Origin: Isoetes taiwanensis
Taxonomy: Eukaryota; Streptophyta; Lycopodiopsida; Isoetales; Isoetaceae
NCBI GenBank assembly: GCA_021234155.1
Contig: JAJEKV010000660.1
Coordinates: 1 to 64,000, forward strand
DNA: 64,000 bases
Direction: 5' to 3'
Shown here: piece after piece, positions 16,081 through 26,367 of the stretch
Layout: each line of letters begins with the position of its first letter
How positions within the stretch are numbered: position 1 is the stretch's first letter
The notes under the pieces: generated by a model
What the model saw: only the letters and a program-made list of their open reading frames with translations
Databases searched by the model: none
Told to the model about the DNA's origin: nothing
Position numbers and translations under genes: made by a program

Positions 16081-16345
16081 ATGAATGTGCTTTTTTATCG
16101 TCCAAGGAGTCATGCAACATTTAATCCTCTCCTCCCCACGATTGTTCAAGGAATAAATATGATACTAATACGTAGGCTATTCTATAAATTCCACGACCAA
16201 TAAATACTTGAAGAAACGATTTTATTTTATTTAGCAGGTTGCCTAACCTCCCTACAACAATTTCTACAATTCTAGCATGTCCACATTGGCTTCTACCTCA
16301 TCTAAAATGATTTAATTAACAGGCTTGCCTAACCCCCTCTACAAC
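16081..16345. repeat. Noncoding sequence with a short tandem duplication
   Basis: The motif 'ggttgcctaacctccctaca' (16239) recurs as 'ggcttgcctaaccccctcta' (16322). A segment at about 16273-16312 ('catgtccaca', 'cctcatctaaaat') resembles sequence just outside the opposite end of the next block (about 20184-20221). No gene seen. Confidence 0.5.
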
Positions 16346-16435
16346 AATTAAGTCGTATTTAATTAAAGTGGGACAAATCTCAAATTTTGGGACTCGGACT
16401 GAAAATGGGACAAATTTTTTTTCATTGAATCGTTG

Positions 16436-16768
16436 TTAGATCAGGGGGAGGGGAAGGGAAAGGGGAGAAGTTGAGATAAGTAAGGAAGGGGTTAAGTTAG
16501 AAGAAGGGGGGGAGGGAGGAAGTTCAAAGGGGGGGGTGAGAAGAGGGGGCAAGAGGCAACTAGAGAGGGGGGAGGAGCGGGCAAGAGGCAATTGGGAGGG
16601 GGGGGGGGGGATGGGAAAGAGGCAACCGGGAGAGGGAGGAGGGATGGGAAAGGCAACCGGAGAAGGGAAGGAGGATGGGCAAAGAGGCAACTGGGGGAGG
16701 AGGATGATGGGCAAAGGGGCAAATGGGAAGCGGAGAGAAAGGGCAAAAGGGGGCAAAGATGGGCAACC
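16436..16768. repeat. Purine-rich (G/A) minisatellite
   Basis: About 330 bp are almost all G and A on the plus strand, with only scattered C and T. The loose repeating unit is of the type 'gggcaagaggcaactgggag'. There are long G runs (up to about 11). Every long ORF here, on both strands, is a by-product of the composition (Pro/Ser/Leu-rich or Gly/Lys/Glu-rich). Confidence 0.85.
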
Positions 16769-16998
16769 TTTAGTAATTATAATCAATATAATTATAATAA
16801 ATATAATTAACAAATATAATTAACATTATTATAATTAATTAAAAAAAACAATATATATAATGAATCAGGAAATAATAGCCAAGGTGATTTCTCGACTAGT
16901 GGGGCGAGAAGATGCCCACAAAATCAGACTCCAAAAAAGCTGCCAAGGGAGGATTGCTTGTTCTGTTGTTCTGGCTTAACGAAAAATAATTTTGCAAG

Positions 16999-17352
16999 AT
17001 GGAGAATGGATGGGGGCTATCGGCTCTGATAGCGCCTCTAAAATCCAACCCAATCTTCCACTCCTCCACAATCAATTTACAGTTCAAATTCTGCTCGCCC
17101 AAAAGGGGCCATGCAAGCACTGGAACTCCGACGCCCATTTTACCTCGGTCTGGAGTACCTCGGTCTGGGGTGCCCATTTTACCACAACGCCTTCTTCCTC
17201 ACTCGACCCTTCAAAAATCCAACCCACATCTTCTTTCTCAGCTGCTCTTTTCTCAGCACTGGCTATCAGCTATGGCGAGAATTTCAAGCAAATGTTGCTA
17301 TGAGCGCCTGAACGGAGCAATTTCTTGCCCCATAAAACCTCCATCTCTATAG
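16999..17352 (+). other. Uncharacterised ORF (117 codons), Ser/Pro-rich
   Basis: An open frame starts MENGWGLSALIAPLKSNPIF and is rich in Ser, Thr, Pro and Arg with few acidic residues, a composition seen in chloroplast transit peptides. It contains an internal 15-bp duplication ('cctcggtctgg' twice near 17144-17170). No motif is recognised and overlapping frames are also open, so it could be chance. If real, it may be a captured first exon. Confidence 0.2.
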
Positions 17353-17614
17353 GCCGAAGCCTATACTCTGATACTCATATTCTTCACGCCTCCTTCTCTT
17401 CCTGCAGAATCTGTCCAGCTCAGACCTCCATATCTTCAGGATTATGCTGTTGTCGCCGGCTATGGAGAGCTCTGCCATCGGAATAGAAGACTAGCTGGCT
17501 TTTGAGAGCAGATAATCTCCTTTCCGCCCCTGTTAATGCAAAGAAAAGCAAGAAGAAAGCTTCAGATCAGAACTCAGATCCACGATTTTCTTGAACGTTT
17601 CTCTTGCCTTTAGA

Positions 17615-17860
17615 TCAATATTTAAGTTTGTCTTCTTTTTCATTTAAGTTCAGATCAATATTTTCGTTAGGCCTACCAGATCCCTTTGAGCTGCCGCTCA
17701 TCAAAATCTCGTCTTCAAGAAGCTTGGAAGATGCAGGATCTAATCCAACACTATCTTGTAGTTCATCCGAAACATCTGTTACCAATTGAACAAGCCCTGA
17801 TTGGTGCATAAAAGCCAACTCCGACGCCATTTTCCAGCGCTGTGCCCTTAGCTCATCCAT
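17615..17860 (-). other. Uncharacterised ORF (81 codons), possible gene fragment
   Basis: The minus-strand frame starts MDELRAQRWKMASELAFMHQ, continues with LVQLVTDVSDELQD, and ends with a charged, Asn-rich tail (NENIDLNLNEKEDK). Codons upstream of the ATG are open for a few residues in the same frame. The balanced, helix-like composition looks more protein-like than most ORFs in the window, but I recognise no family. A second minus-strand ORF (17933-18148) lies just upstream in a different frame. Confidence 0.3.
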
Positions 17861-18165
17861 CTCATAAACGGACTTCTCATTCCCGCATGATTCAAATCCA
17901 AGGAATCACCTTTTAGCCCTAATTTCGAGTCTTTAAATGCCTAACATTTGCAGAGGAATCTTGTGCAGTACTCTTGGCGGGGAGTGTGGGGCCATGGCCA
18001 AAATAGTGGTGTGCAACTGGTTAGAAACCGAGCCGAGAGCGCACATCGAGGAGAGGACGACGGGCGCGGGTTTTGAGGAGTCTTTGGCTATGGCGATTGC
18101 CCTAATCGGGCCGGAAATCGGCTTGCATAGTTCCTCCATGGCCGCCATGGTCGCAGCAGAAAGCC

Positions 18166-18279
18166 GAGTCCAGGAAGATAAAGCATGACGATTACCTTAA
18201 GAAAGCTCGCCATAGCCTTCTTCTCACGAGTCCGGGAAGATAAAGCATGACGATTATTTTAAGAAAGCTCGCCATAGCC
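18166..18279. repeat. 62-bp tandem duplication
   Basis: 'gaagataaagcatgacgatta' (minus its last base) occurs at about 18174 and 18236. The whole unit, including 'aagaaagctcgccatagcc', is repeated at a 62-bp offset with a few changes. Confidence 0.8.
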
Positions 18280-18689
18280 GGGGAGCTTCGATGTTTCGAT
18301 GTCAGAGCCAAGATTTTGGGCGTGCTCTCCATAGCCATGGTATAAGTGTACCAAATCTCAGCCAAAGGACACATGTCCTAAATCTCTTGTTTTCAAAGGT
18401 ATGTCTCAAATCCCTCCCCCTTTTTAAATTTCAAATTTCGAATTTAAGCATGGGTGGGAGAAAAAGCTGATATAAATTGTAACGTAACAAAGGCAGGGTA
18501 AAGCGTGGCCAATTATTAAAATCCTTATTATTAAAATCCTTATAGCGTGGGCTATCATTTTATTAGTGTCACCCGTGATAAATATTTGAATTTTTCGCAA
18601 ATTAATAGCATGGTTGTGTGTTTATATATGTATGGTTGTATAATCATATTTTACCCCTTTATGTTGACCTTTAGTGGTGCTAGGCATAT

Positions 18690-19015
18690 TATTCTTATAC
18701 CTAAGATAAAAAGTGGACCGTACTAATGTGTGCTAATACTAATGTGTGCTAGTATAAAATGCTAATGTGTGCTAATACTAATGTGTATTAATGTATAAAA
18801 ATGCTAATGTGTGCTAATACTAATGTGTGCTTTCTATGGACCGTGGTGCTAGTATGCTAATGTGTGTATTATGAAATTGTGGTAGTATAAAGTACTAATG
18901 TGTGCTAATTAAGGTGTGCTAGTATAAAAATGCTAATGTTTGCTAATACTAATGTGTGCTAGTATAAAAACAATTGTTAAATACCAATGTGTGCTAAATA
19001 CTAATGTGCTGTGAG
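18690..19015. repeat. AT-rich minisatellite, 'ctaatgtgtgctaatacta' type
   Basis: Around fifteen imperfect copies of 'aatgtgtgcta' alternate with 'gtataaaaatg' spacers over some 320 bp. Noncoding. Confidence 0.85.
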
Positions 19016-19129
19016 AAAAACAATAAACTATGGTGTGAGAATAATAAACTATGGTGGAAAATTAGATGGATAGATAGATAAAATGATGCTCGCAAAAAAT
19101 AATCTCCGCCCTTGAAATTGCGTTTTTAC

Positions 19130-19515
19130 TCGAAATGCCTAAAACCCGATTTTTTGACTTTCAGCCTTTCCCAACTCGCGAAGTCGAAAGGCCTTCCGAC
19201 CCCTAAAATGGCAAGTTTTTGGCTTGAGTCGCTTTTTCGACTTCATGAAGTCGAGAAAGGCCTTCCCTAAAATCTGCGTTCAAGGCTTTGAAGCGCCTTC
19301 GACTCGCGAAGTGAAAGGCCTTCCATAACTAAAAACCCGTTTTGGCTTTTGAGATGCCTTTTCGACTTCGCGAGTCGAAAGGACTTCGACCCTAAAACCT
19401 GTGTTTTTTGCTTTGAGTCGCCTTTAGACTCGCGGAGTCGAAAGGCCTTTCGACTGCAATGTTTTTCCCTTCGAAGTTGCCTTTCTCGATCGCGAAGTCG
19501 AAAGCCCCTCTGCCC
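19130..19515. repeat. Array of six hairpin-forming repeats ('tcgacttcgcgagtcgaaagg' family)
   Basis: Six units spaced about 60-65 bp apart each contain a near-palindrome such as CCTTTTCGACT-tcgcg-AGTCGAAAGG. They are centred near 19180, 19245, 19305, 19365, 19435 and 19495. Stems of 7-11 bp with 4-5-nt loops can form. Linkers contain variants of 'ccctaaaacccg' and 'ttttggctttgagt'. The loop varies (tcgcg, tcatg, cgcga) while the stems are largely kept. An ORF of 143 codons beginning at 19349 runs through it and is not considered a gene. Confidence 0.8.
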
Positions 19516-20181
19516 GTATTTTCCAAAATGGCGTATTTTGCCCTCGCAAGATCACTTGACTAACTTGATTTTGTCTTTTGCAGTCCTTGTCTCGACCAGA
19601 TTATACATGCTTGGGAGCAATGAAAAGACCAGTTCATTGAAGAAAGGTGCCGAGAAGAGGGTGGTGACATCAGTTGCATATACAAGCACGTGGACCATGA
19701 AGGAACTCCTCATACAAATTTTTATCGTCTGTAAGTTGCTCCATGACTTGGAGAGAGCTTCCACGCACCCTTTGCACTAGGTGGTTCATGTGTGAAGAGC
19801 CCACTGTAATATATATTGTAATGAGCCCATTTATAATTATACGGTATCTCAAAACTAGTTTTTTTTGGTGATTAAGTAAACAATTTGCTTAATTTTTGTT
19901 GGAATTTGTGATCTCTTGTCTACCCACCTAAGAAAATAGAGCCAAAATGTCTTGGTAAAGGAATTCACCCTCACGCGAAAAACTCTTATTTTGAGCCCCA
20001 AAACAGGGACTCGACTCGCTATCCGAGAAAATTGGGAGAAAGCTTGGATGCACACTAACAGACAAAAATTCGAATTAAGGACAGTTTTCGGGTCGGGGTG
20101 CTCCTTTTTGTGTAAAATAACAGGGTTCCGAAAAAAAATGGGAATGGAATGAGTCCCACTTTAATTAAATACGACTTAATT

Positions 20182-20617
20182 CCTATCATGTCCACGTTGT
20201 CTGCCACCTCATCTAAAATTATGTCAAGCCGTAGATCTCCTAAATTTTGCATCTAACGACTAACAATAAGAAAATTCAGCCAAATTTCCATTGGTTTTCT
20301 CCGAGCATAGAACTCTGGTAGGACACTGCAACGTATGCTTCTCTTTCACACTAGTAAAATGAGACTCATAAAGTATTGTAGGAGCATCAATTTGATGGCA
20401 TCCACTGCTAGGAAAGTTCTAAAACTTATGGAAAATTACCAAAGTACAACTATGGCGAAGGCGGCTCTTCAAGCTCTTGCAACTCTTATTTGATTAGCCA
20501 AAACCTAGAACCCAATCTATGGAAAATTACCAGAGTACGGCTATGGCAAAGGCTGCTCTTCAAGCTCTTGCAACTCTGGTTTGATTAGCATGTGCTAAAA
20601 AGAGCTCTCGGCATTTT
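20182..20617. repeat. Noncoding sequence with a 91-bp tandem duplication (20428-20590)
   Basis: 'atggaaaattacc' occurs at 20428 and 20519, and 'gctcttcaagctcttgcaact' follows in both copies at the same offset (written here from the second base: ctcttcaagctcttgcaact). Short open frames (MENYQSTTMAKAALQALATL) span the unit but end quickly. No gene recognised. Confidence 0.6.
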
Positions 20618-20622
20618 TTCAG

Positions 20623-21213
20623 TGTTAGTCCTGTACGTCCAGGTACAGGACTATTCCTGAGTACCACAGACCATGGCAGGAATAAGGGACCAGGTCAAGC
20701 GTCGGGTAGTAGACCCATGCTCCCGCCGAAACCCATGCAGAGGTCGACGTCCCAGTCAAAGAAGAGACCTAGAATGGACAAATGACGGCCTCTGTGAAGT
20801 GTGGACCTAATTCAAGGAAATTTCAGGCACTAATGAAGGCACTGCCAGATTCCCCAGAAATCGTGCGTTGATCCAGGAGTTGGTGACCGAGATCTGCCAT
20901 CTACCTATTTTGGGCCCAAGGCCATTGTACTATATATATGAGTAGAGATAGATCTTGAGTTTTTAGATGAGATTTTGGCCTTGTCTCGATTGTTTTCCTC
21001 TCGCTTGACGAGAATTCATGTACTCTGATTGATATCAAGGAAGTCATATTTCTACTTACTATTTTTTCAGCTCTGTTCTCTCTCTCTCTCTTTCTTTCTT
21101 TCTTTTCTCCTCAGCAAAATGATGCGTGACACTCAGCTAGGATTCCCTTGCTCGATCCAAGGGTCCTCATACACGGCTTTTTTGCAGGAGATCCCAAATC
21201 TAGACCCTAAACA
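20623..21213 (+). repeat. 5' LTR of the small LTR retrotransposon
   Basis: 591 bp, starting TGTTAGTCCTGTACG and ending CCCTAAACA. A TATA-like 'tactatatatatgag' lies near 20930. A CT-rich microsatellite (tctctctctctttctttc) lies near 21078-21104. Confidence 0.93.
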
Positions 21214-21230
21214 TTGTCGCCGCTGCCAAG
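21214..21230 (+). other. Primer-binding site of the small LTR retrotransposon (tRNA-Asp-like)
   Basis: TTGTCGCCGCTGCCAAG directly follows the LTR CA end. It resembles the tRNA-Asp primer site (TGGCGCCGTTGCC...) with a few mismatches and does not match the initiator-Met site used by other elements here. Confidence 0.5.
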
Positions 21231-21257
21231 TCTTAGTTCTTTCTCTCTCCCATCAAT

Positions 21258-22119
21258 ATGTCTGCTCCTGCTTTCACTCCTGAGGAACTCCTTAGCCAAA
21301 CCGCAGCTCGATTGGAACGCCACCAGCGTCGTGAAGCTGCTCGTGAAATGTATGATCCTGATTATGATATAGAAGGTGGCCATGTCCGCTCACTCGCGCA
21401 GTCGGCACCGCCCATCCCTCATGTCAGATCTCCCCCAGTTTGCAAGCACTGTTCTCAACCAAAGTCGCCACATCATACCCCGGTAAATCCTACTCCTAAT
21501 TATTTTCAAACTCCGGACATCACTTATATTCATATCCCTTTTGGCCACACTCCTTTGCCTTCGCAACCTAGACATGGACCAATGCTTTCAAGGTAGAGTA
21601 TATGCCGGAGCTTGCTCATCACCTACCTCTTTGAATCTTGAAAACTCGCACTGTGTCCAAAAAATTGAAAGATATGGGAATTCATTTTGCACAAATTTAT
21701 TTACAAAGATCTTGGTAGTTTTAACACCCTTTCGTGCATACCTTGAAAATGAGACCATTTCCACCTTAATGGATCCCTCCTCCCGCTCACACTTTGTCTG
21801 TCCCGATTTCGATTGGGAACAATGGTGGGATCCACGCTTTGTTCGTCGCTCAATGCGGGAAGAAGGTGAAATATTAGAGCATACTCAGAATTGGATCTAT
21901 ATTTCGAATGAACGAGAGACCATTCCCATGGAATGGGTCCCTCCTCCTGTTCACACTTTGCTGTACTGTTCTGATTGGGAACAATGGTGGGATCCACGCT
22001 TTGTTCGTCGCTCTATCTGGCAAGAACGTGAAATATTAGAGCATACTCAGAATTGGATCTATATTTCGAATGAACGAGATTGGCAAACACCCGCTCAAGC
22101 AGTCTGGGGTCTCACATAA
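21258..22119 (+). CDS. Gag-like product of the small LTR retrotransposon, in two overlapping frames
   Basis: Frame 1 (21258-21596) starts MSAPAFTPEELLSQTAARLE and includes a short Cys/His cluster (CKHCSQPKSPHH). Frame 2 (21541-22119, 192 codons) contains two copies of a 54-residue unit with the core EQWWDPRFVRRS and ILEHTQNWIYISNER. The 162-bp DNA units begin 'gagaccatt' at 21751 and 21913. A single shift would join the frames, so the ancestral product was probably one protein. I recognise neither part as a described Gag domain. Position directly after the primer-binding site is the reason for calling it gag-like. Confidence 0.5.
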
Positions 22120-22675
22120 TTTTTGCAGCGTGCTACTACATCTCCGGATCCCTCAGTTCACCGTCAAGCTGGATTCTGTGCAGCTCTTTGAAATGTCTCC
22201 TCCAGTGTTCTATTGCGTGAAAGCATCCAATCTATTATTGCAATCCGAATGCCAGTGCAGGTGCCTTTGGTCTAAAGACATGCTTTCTCATCGAATGCGA
22301 GTATGTCCCCGCGGAAGCCCACCGTGTCGTTGAAGATATGGTGCATTCTGAGTTTCTCATTGACGCGTCACCTTCAATTGGAGTCAACACTTCTGATGCG
22401 CTCAAGGATCGGCAAGATCTTATCACAAAGTATCATACGGAGCCACGCCCTCATAGACGTTAAGATGATTTCCAGAAGATTCCTGATTTCCCGCCTCCTG
22501 AGACTGTTCCTGCTTTTCTCTCCACCGAGTGTCACAGCTACCACTCCAGAGGTAGTGAGTTCAAGTCTCGTTCAGACCCTTAAATGTGACACGATGATTT
22601 GGATGAAACCAAATCACACGCTCCAGACCTAATAGTTAATCGTCACACCAAGTGTCATTTGGTAGGGGGGGGGGA

Positions 22676-23246
22676 TGTTAGTCTTGTAACGCCCAGTGCA
22701 GGGACTATTCAAAGTACCATGGAGCGAGGCGGGGAATAAGGGATCAGGTTAAGCATCGGGTAGTAGACCCACGAACGAAACCCATGCAGAGGTCCATGTC
22801 CCAGTCAAAGAAGAGTCCCAGAACGGACAAATGACGACCAACCTGGAATGTGGCTCTAATTCAGCGGGATTCCTGGCACTAATGAAGGCACTGCTAGATT
22901 CCCCAAAAATTATGCGTTGATCCAAAGTTGGTGACCGAGATCTGCCATTTACCCATCTTGGGCCCAAGGCCATTGTACTATATATAAGAGTAGAGATAGG
23001 TCTTGAGTTTTTAGATGAGATTTTGGCCTTGTCTCGATTGTTTTCCCCTCGCTTGATGAGAGTTCATGTACTCTGATTGATATCAAGGAAGTCATATTTC
23101 TGCTTACTATTTTTCCAGCTCTGTTCTCTCTCTTTCTTTCTTTCTTTTGTCCTCAGCAAAATCCTGCATGACACTCAGCTAGGATTCCCCTGCTTGATCC
23201 AAGGGTGGGCTGTCTTGCAGGAGATCCCGAACCCAGACCCTAAACA
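22676..23246 (+). repeat. 3' LTR of the small LTR retrotransposon
   Basis: 571 bp, starting TGTTAGTCTTGTAACG and ending CCCTAAACA, colinear with the first LTR. It is immediately preceded by the polypurine tract 'aggggggggggat'-type run at about 22662-22675. Confidence 0.93.
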
Positions 23247-23251
23247 TTCAG

Positions 23252-24985
23252 CTTCTCCCAAACTGCCTCTGCCTTCAACAAATGGTTCAAATTTTGAAAA
23301 ATATCAAAGGTGAAAAGCTGATTGATCATCAACATCTTATCCCCACTGCTTACCTAGTGTGTTGAGCATTGCAGATTATAAAAGATGGTAAGGTTTGCTA
23401 GTTGATGAAACCATATGTTTATTAGATAAGGTTTCGATGGTTTATGGGGTGTATTGTCGAAAACTGCGTACAAAAATAAGGCTCTAGGGAATTTTTATGA
23501 TTTATTTATTTTTTATTTTTGGAATTAGGTTTTATAGATCTGTTGTAGCAAATTGAAGTGGAGAGCAAAGGGCAGGCTGATTTGGTGGAGCAAAAGGGCC
23601 GATTAGAGAAAAGGGCTAAAGCAAATGAAGCAGATTTGTTCGAAGGAGACTTATTTGCTAGAAGGATTAGCTGGCTGATTTGCTAAAAGGAGGCTGATTT
23701 GCAGGAGCTTGAAAATCTTGCTTTATTCTTTTGCATTGCCATCTCCAGAGGTTTCTGCACAGGTGAGGTTGTTGTAAAGCACAACAAATGAAAATGTGGT
23801 CTTCTTTTATATATCTTTGTAGATGGAGATCCTGATGGAGTATACCATTTGAGCTTCCCTTTCTTTTTTTATGTCGTCGACCCATTTCAATCTTCCATGT
23901 TTTATTTTTTGTTGGGTTTATGGAGAACCACAGTTTGTAGATTAGTTTTGGAGCAGGTTATTGTTGTGGCAGTATGTGTATGCTACAAGTGTAGAAACCC
24001 CTACTTTCTGTGTAGAACTCTGTCACAGATTAGAGTTGGAGCAGATTATTCTGGTGGGATGCATATAATAAGCCTTTGGGTTTCTAGGGTATGGAAGCAA
24101 TAGAAAAGTAGCTGAATGTTGTGGGTCTACCATTTCTTATTTTTTTTTTACGAGAATATAAATTGCAGGATATGCAAATGGGTGAAATTTGTGATGATGC
24201 TATAAGTAGAAACAAGGCAAATCATGATGTGGTATGGATGAGTTGACGAATATGCATGTTTCATTTATGTGAACCTTTACTGATTTTTGCATCACAGAAC
24301 TGGTTATTCAAAGGTAATGCATAAGCATGTCGATTGGATGGGTAAAAAATGAAGTTTGAAGGTGAGCAGTGCTTGAAGCTGTGCTTGAGCCTGTGTCCTG
24401 ATTCTACTTGCAGGTGGTGTGCTCTTGCATTGTGGCCTCATCTTCCTAGGTATAGAACAATAAGCAATAGTGCTATTCAATTTTGTAACAGTCAATGTAG
24501 GTGTTGTAGTGTTGTAGCAGAACAGGGAAGCATGCATCGGGGATTGTGAGGGCCTGTTGCAAATAGAAGTATGGTCTTTGTTGTGGCTGAAGTTACACGA
24601 TTCATAGAATGGTTATCTTTTCATTTCCTATATATAGCATGCACCTAACTTTAAGGGATAGCATACTAAGTTTAACAAGTTATATCTATTTCAGAGTCAA
24701 TAGTATATTGAAATCGTTGGCAATGCTTGTCAAACCCCTAAAAAATCGAGCCATCTAAGCGTGTGACCCCATCTCACGCTTAGATGTAGGGCTAGGATAA
24801 GGATGGCCCGAGGAGACATATCTCTGGAATATTCCCAGATCCAAAGGCCAAAAATTCATAAGAGCATTCATCTGCAATAATATAAACTTTCAAGTTGCAT
24901 CTATTCTTTTCAGCTGGGCAAGATCAAAACCCGATTTTGTTCGCAATAGATTTAGTTATAATTGCCTCCTTCGGGTTCTAGTCAG
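23252..24985. other. Unassigned sequence
   Basis: No supported gene. The plus-strand ORFs at 23849-24103 and 24349-24549 are short, Cys-rich by chance and have no motif. Two segments near 23944-24050 share 'gattagnnttggagcagnttatt', hinting at a small internal duplication. Transcribed non-coding sequence cannot be excluded. Confidence 0.3.
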
Positions 24986-25006
24986 GACATATAGATACTT
25001 CACGCT

Positions 25007-25146
25007 TTGGAAGTGTTTGATGGCATGATGAAAAATGGATGTCACCCAAATATTTATACTCATAATCCCTTTATCATTGGAAGTGTTTGATGGCATGATG
25101 AAAAATGAATGTCACCAAAATATTCATACTTATAATTTCTTGATCA
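25007..25146 (+). repeat. 70-bp tandem duplication within the PPR remnant
   Basis: 'ggaagtgtttgatggcatga' begins at about 25009 and again exactly 70 bp later, and the rest of the unit is repeated with few changes. Since 70 is not a multiple of 3 the duplication breaks the frame. PPR units are 105 bp, so this is a slippage or recombination product, not a natural repeat boundary. Confidence 0.85.
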
Positions 25147-25171
25147 GGCTTTTTGCAAAATTATATAGTTC

Positions 25172-25807
25172 TTTTTTTTTTTTTTTGAAGGAGGACAAGC
25201 TTTATTCACCAACTAAAAACTAGAGCAACATAAAATGCAAAGACAGGACTATAATAACCCGATTGGACAAACCAATCCAACTGAGCACAACCACCTGCCT
25301 ATGCAAAAGAATGAATCTGAAGGTAAGTATGCCAGATCAGTACTTTCTTCTCTTGATCAAGAGAAGAACAATTGTAAGCCATAACAATTTTATTTTGCGC
25401 CCACTGAAAAACAATCTCATCTGCAGTATCTACGCCCTTAAAGATAAACAACCTCCTTCTCTTCCAGATTGACCATAAAAGCCAGCCACATGCGAGATGA
25501 AAAGCTCGTTTCCGTAGTTTGGGCCAAGCATCAGGATAGATAGCAAGCAAAATTTGCTGGCTAGATCGAGACGTGCTAAATAGGGTTAACAACCAAGACC
25601 ATGCCTGTCGCAGCCGCTCACACAAGAAAAAACAATGCTCAATACTCTCAACCCTTTGCTGGCATAAAGGCCAGAGCTCTGAAATCCGATTATCCATTTT
25701 ACGGACTAACCTGTTGACTTTGAGGCATCTATGGATCACTTGCCACCACAAAACTACTACTTTGGGATGAAGCAGCTTATCCCATACCCATATCCAAACA
25801 CTTTTCC
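25172..25807 (-). mobile_element. 5'-truncated LINE insertion (zf-RVT region)
   Basis: On the minus strand a 150-codon ORF (25299-25751) reads WWQVIHRCLKVNRLVRKM, then CPLCQQ-like LWPLCQQRVESIEHCFFLCE, then AFHLACGWLLWSIWKRRRLF. This matches the zinc-binding region downstream of reverse transcriptase in plant L1-type elements. A run of T at 25172-25186 is the poly(A) tail of the minus-strand element. Target duplications ATTATATAGTT (25160-25170) and ATTATACAGTT (25808-25818) differ at one base. It interrupts the PPR remnant. Confidence 0.88.
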
Positions 25808-26367
25808 ATTATACAGTTTTGATTGTGCTATTCATGCTTCAACATATGAAAGAAATGACATGTAAGGCTGACGTTATTGTTATAATATTCTTATAGATGG
25901 ATTATGCCATCCAAATCAGATGTCTGAGGCACAAGATCTTTTACACGAAATGGCTTATTCTGGATGCACTTCAGATGTGGTTACTTATGCTTCTAGCGTG
26001 AATGGTTTTGCAAGTTGAATGACTTAGAAAATGCTTCTGCAGTCTTAAAACTAATGGCTAAAAGTGACTACCCTCCAAATATGACAACTTATAACACTTT
26101 GCTTGATGCACTTTGTAAGGTGAAAAAGATCACCCGAGCACTTAATCTCATGAATGGAATGGTTCAAAATGCTTGTAATCCAAATGATTTTACCTATGGG
26201 TTCTTATAAACGGTCTTTGTAAAGCAAATGAGATTGATCAGGCATGTGGGATGCTAGATGAGATAATTCGGAGTGCCACCGTCCCTGCATTGTAACATAC
26301 AACTCTCTTATAAGACAAACCAAGTAGAGGTGTTGCCGTTCTTCAGCAAATTATTGAAATGCAACGT

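Larger units (their letters stand above)
16346..20181. mobile_element. 3.8-kb block bounded by a perfect 29-bp inverted repeat (possible DNA transposon)
   Basis: The left arm at 16346-16374 (starting AATTAAGTCG, ending AAGTGGGAC) is the exact reverse complement of the right arm at 20153-20181. Inverted repeats this long around a few kilobases suggest terminal repeats of a DNA transposon. I could not identify a clear target-site duplication or transposase. The flanking similarity (16273-16312 against 20184-20221) is direct rather than inverted. The interior holds three unusual repeat arrays and some uncharacterised ORFs. Alternatively the arms belong to two copies of another repeat in opposite orientation. 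Confidence 0.4.
20623..23246 (+). mobile_element. Small LTR retrotransposon, 2.6 kb, complete ends, no pol
   Basis: Two LTRs (20623-21213 and 22676-23246) both run TG...CA. They are flanked by the perfect 5-bp target duplication TTCAG at 20618-20622 and 23247-23251. A primer-binding site resembling the tRNA-Asp type (TGTCGCCGCTGCC) follows the first LTR, and a G-rich polypurine tract ends at 22675. The 1,462-bp interior carries a gag-like ORF pair but no protease, integrase or reverse transcriptase, so it depends on a related autonomous element. The LTRs differ by scattered substitutions and small indels, so the insertion is not very recent. Confidence 0.95.
24990..26300 (+). pseudogene. Pentatricopeptide-repeat (PPR, P-type) gene remnant
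   Basis: The reading contains PPR-type repeats: LEVFDGMMKN followed by HPNIYTHN (about 25010-25070), YNFLIRLF (25125-25150), MSEAQDLLHEMAYSGCTSDV then VTYAS (25920-26000), NDLENASAVLKLMAKSDYPP then NMTTYNTLLDALCKVKK (26018-26130), and INGLCKANEIDQACGMLDEI (26205-26265). PPR proteins bind organellar RNA, one base per repeat. This copy cannot make protein. It lacks a start and many repeats. A one-base loss breaks the frame near 26010, another one near 26203, and a LINE is inserted at 25171. Confidence 0.8.

Noticed and set aside
16436-16823. Pro/Ser/Leu-rich and Gly/Lys-rich ORFs of 68-125 codons
   Set aside because: All frames on both strands are open because of the purine-rich composition; no start context, motif or splice signal supports a gene.
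19130-19515. CRISPR-like array
   Set aside because: Spacing is roughly regular, but the 'repeats' are imperfect, the linkers resemble one another, and the sequence is plant nuclear DNA.
19349-19780. 143-codon plus-strand ORF
   Set aside because: It runs through the hairpin array, and its Arg/Ser/Cys-rich part is a translation of that repeat.
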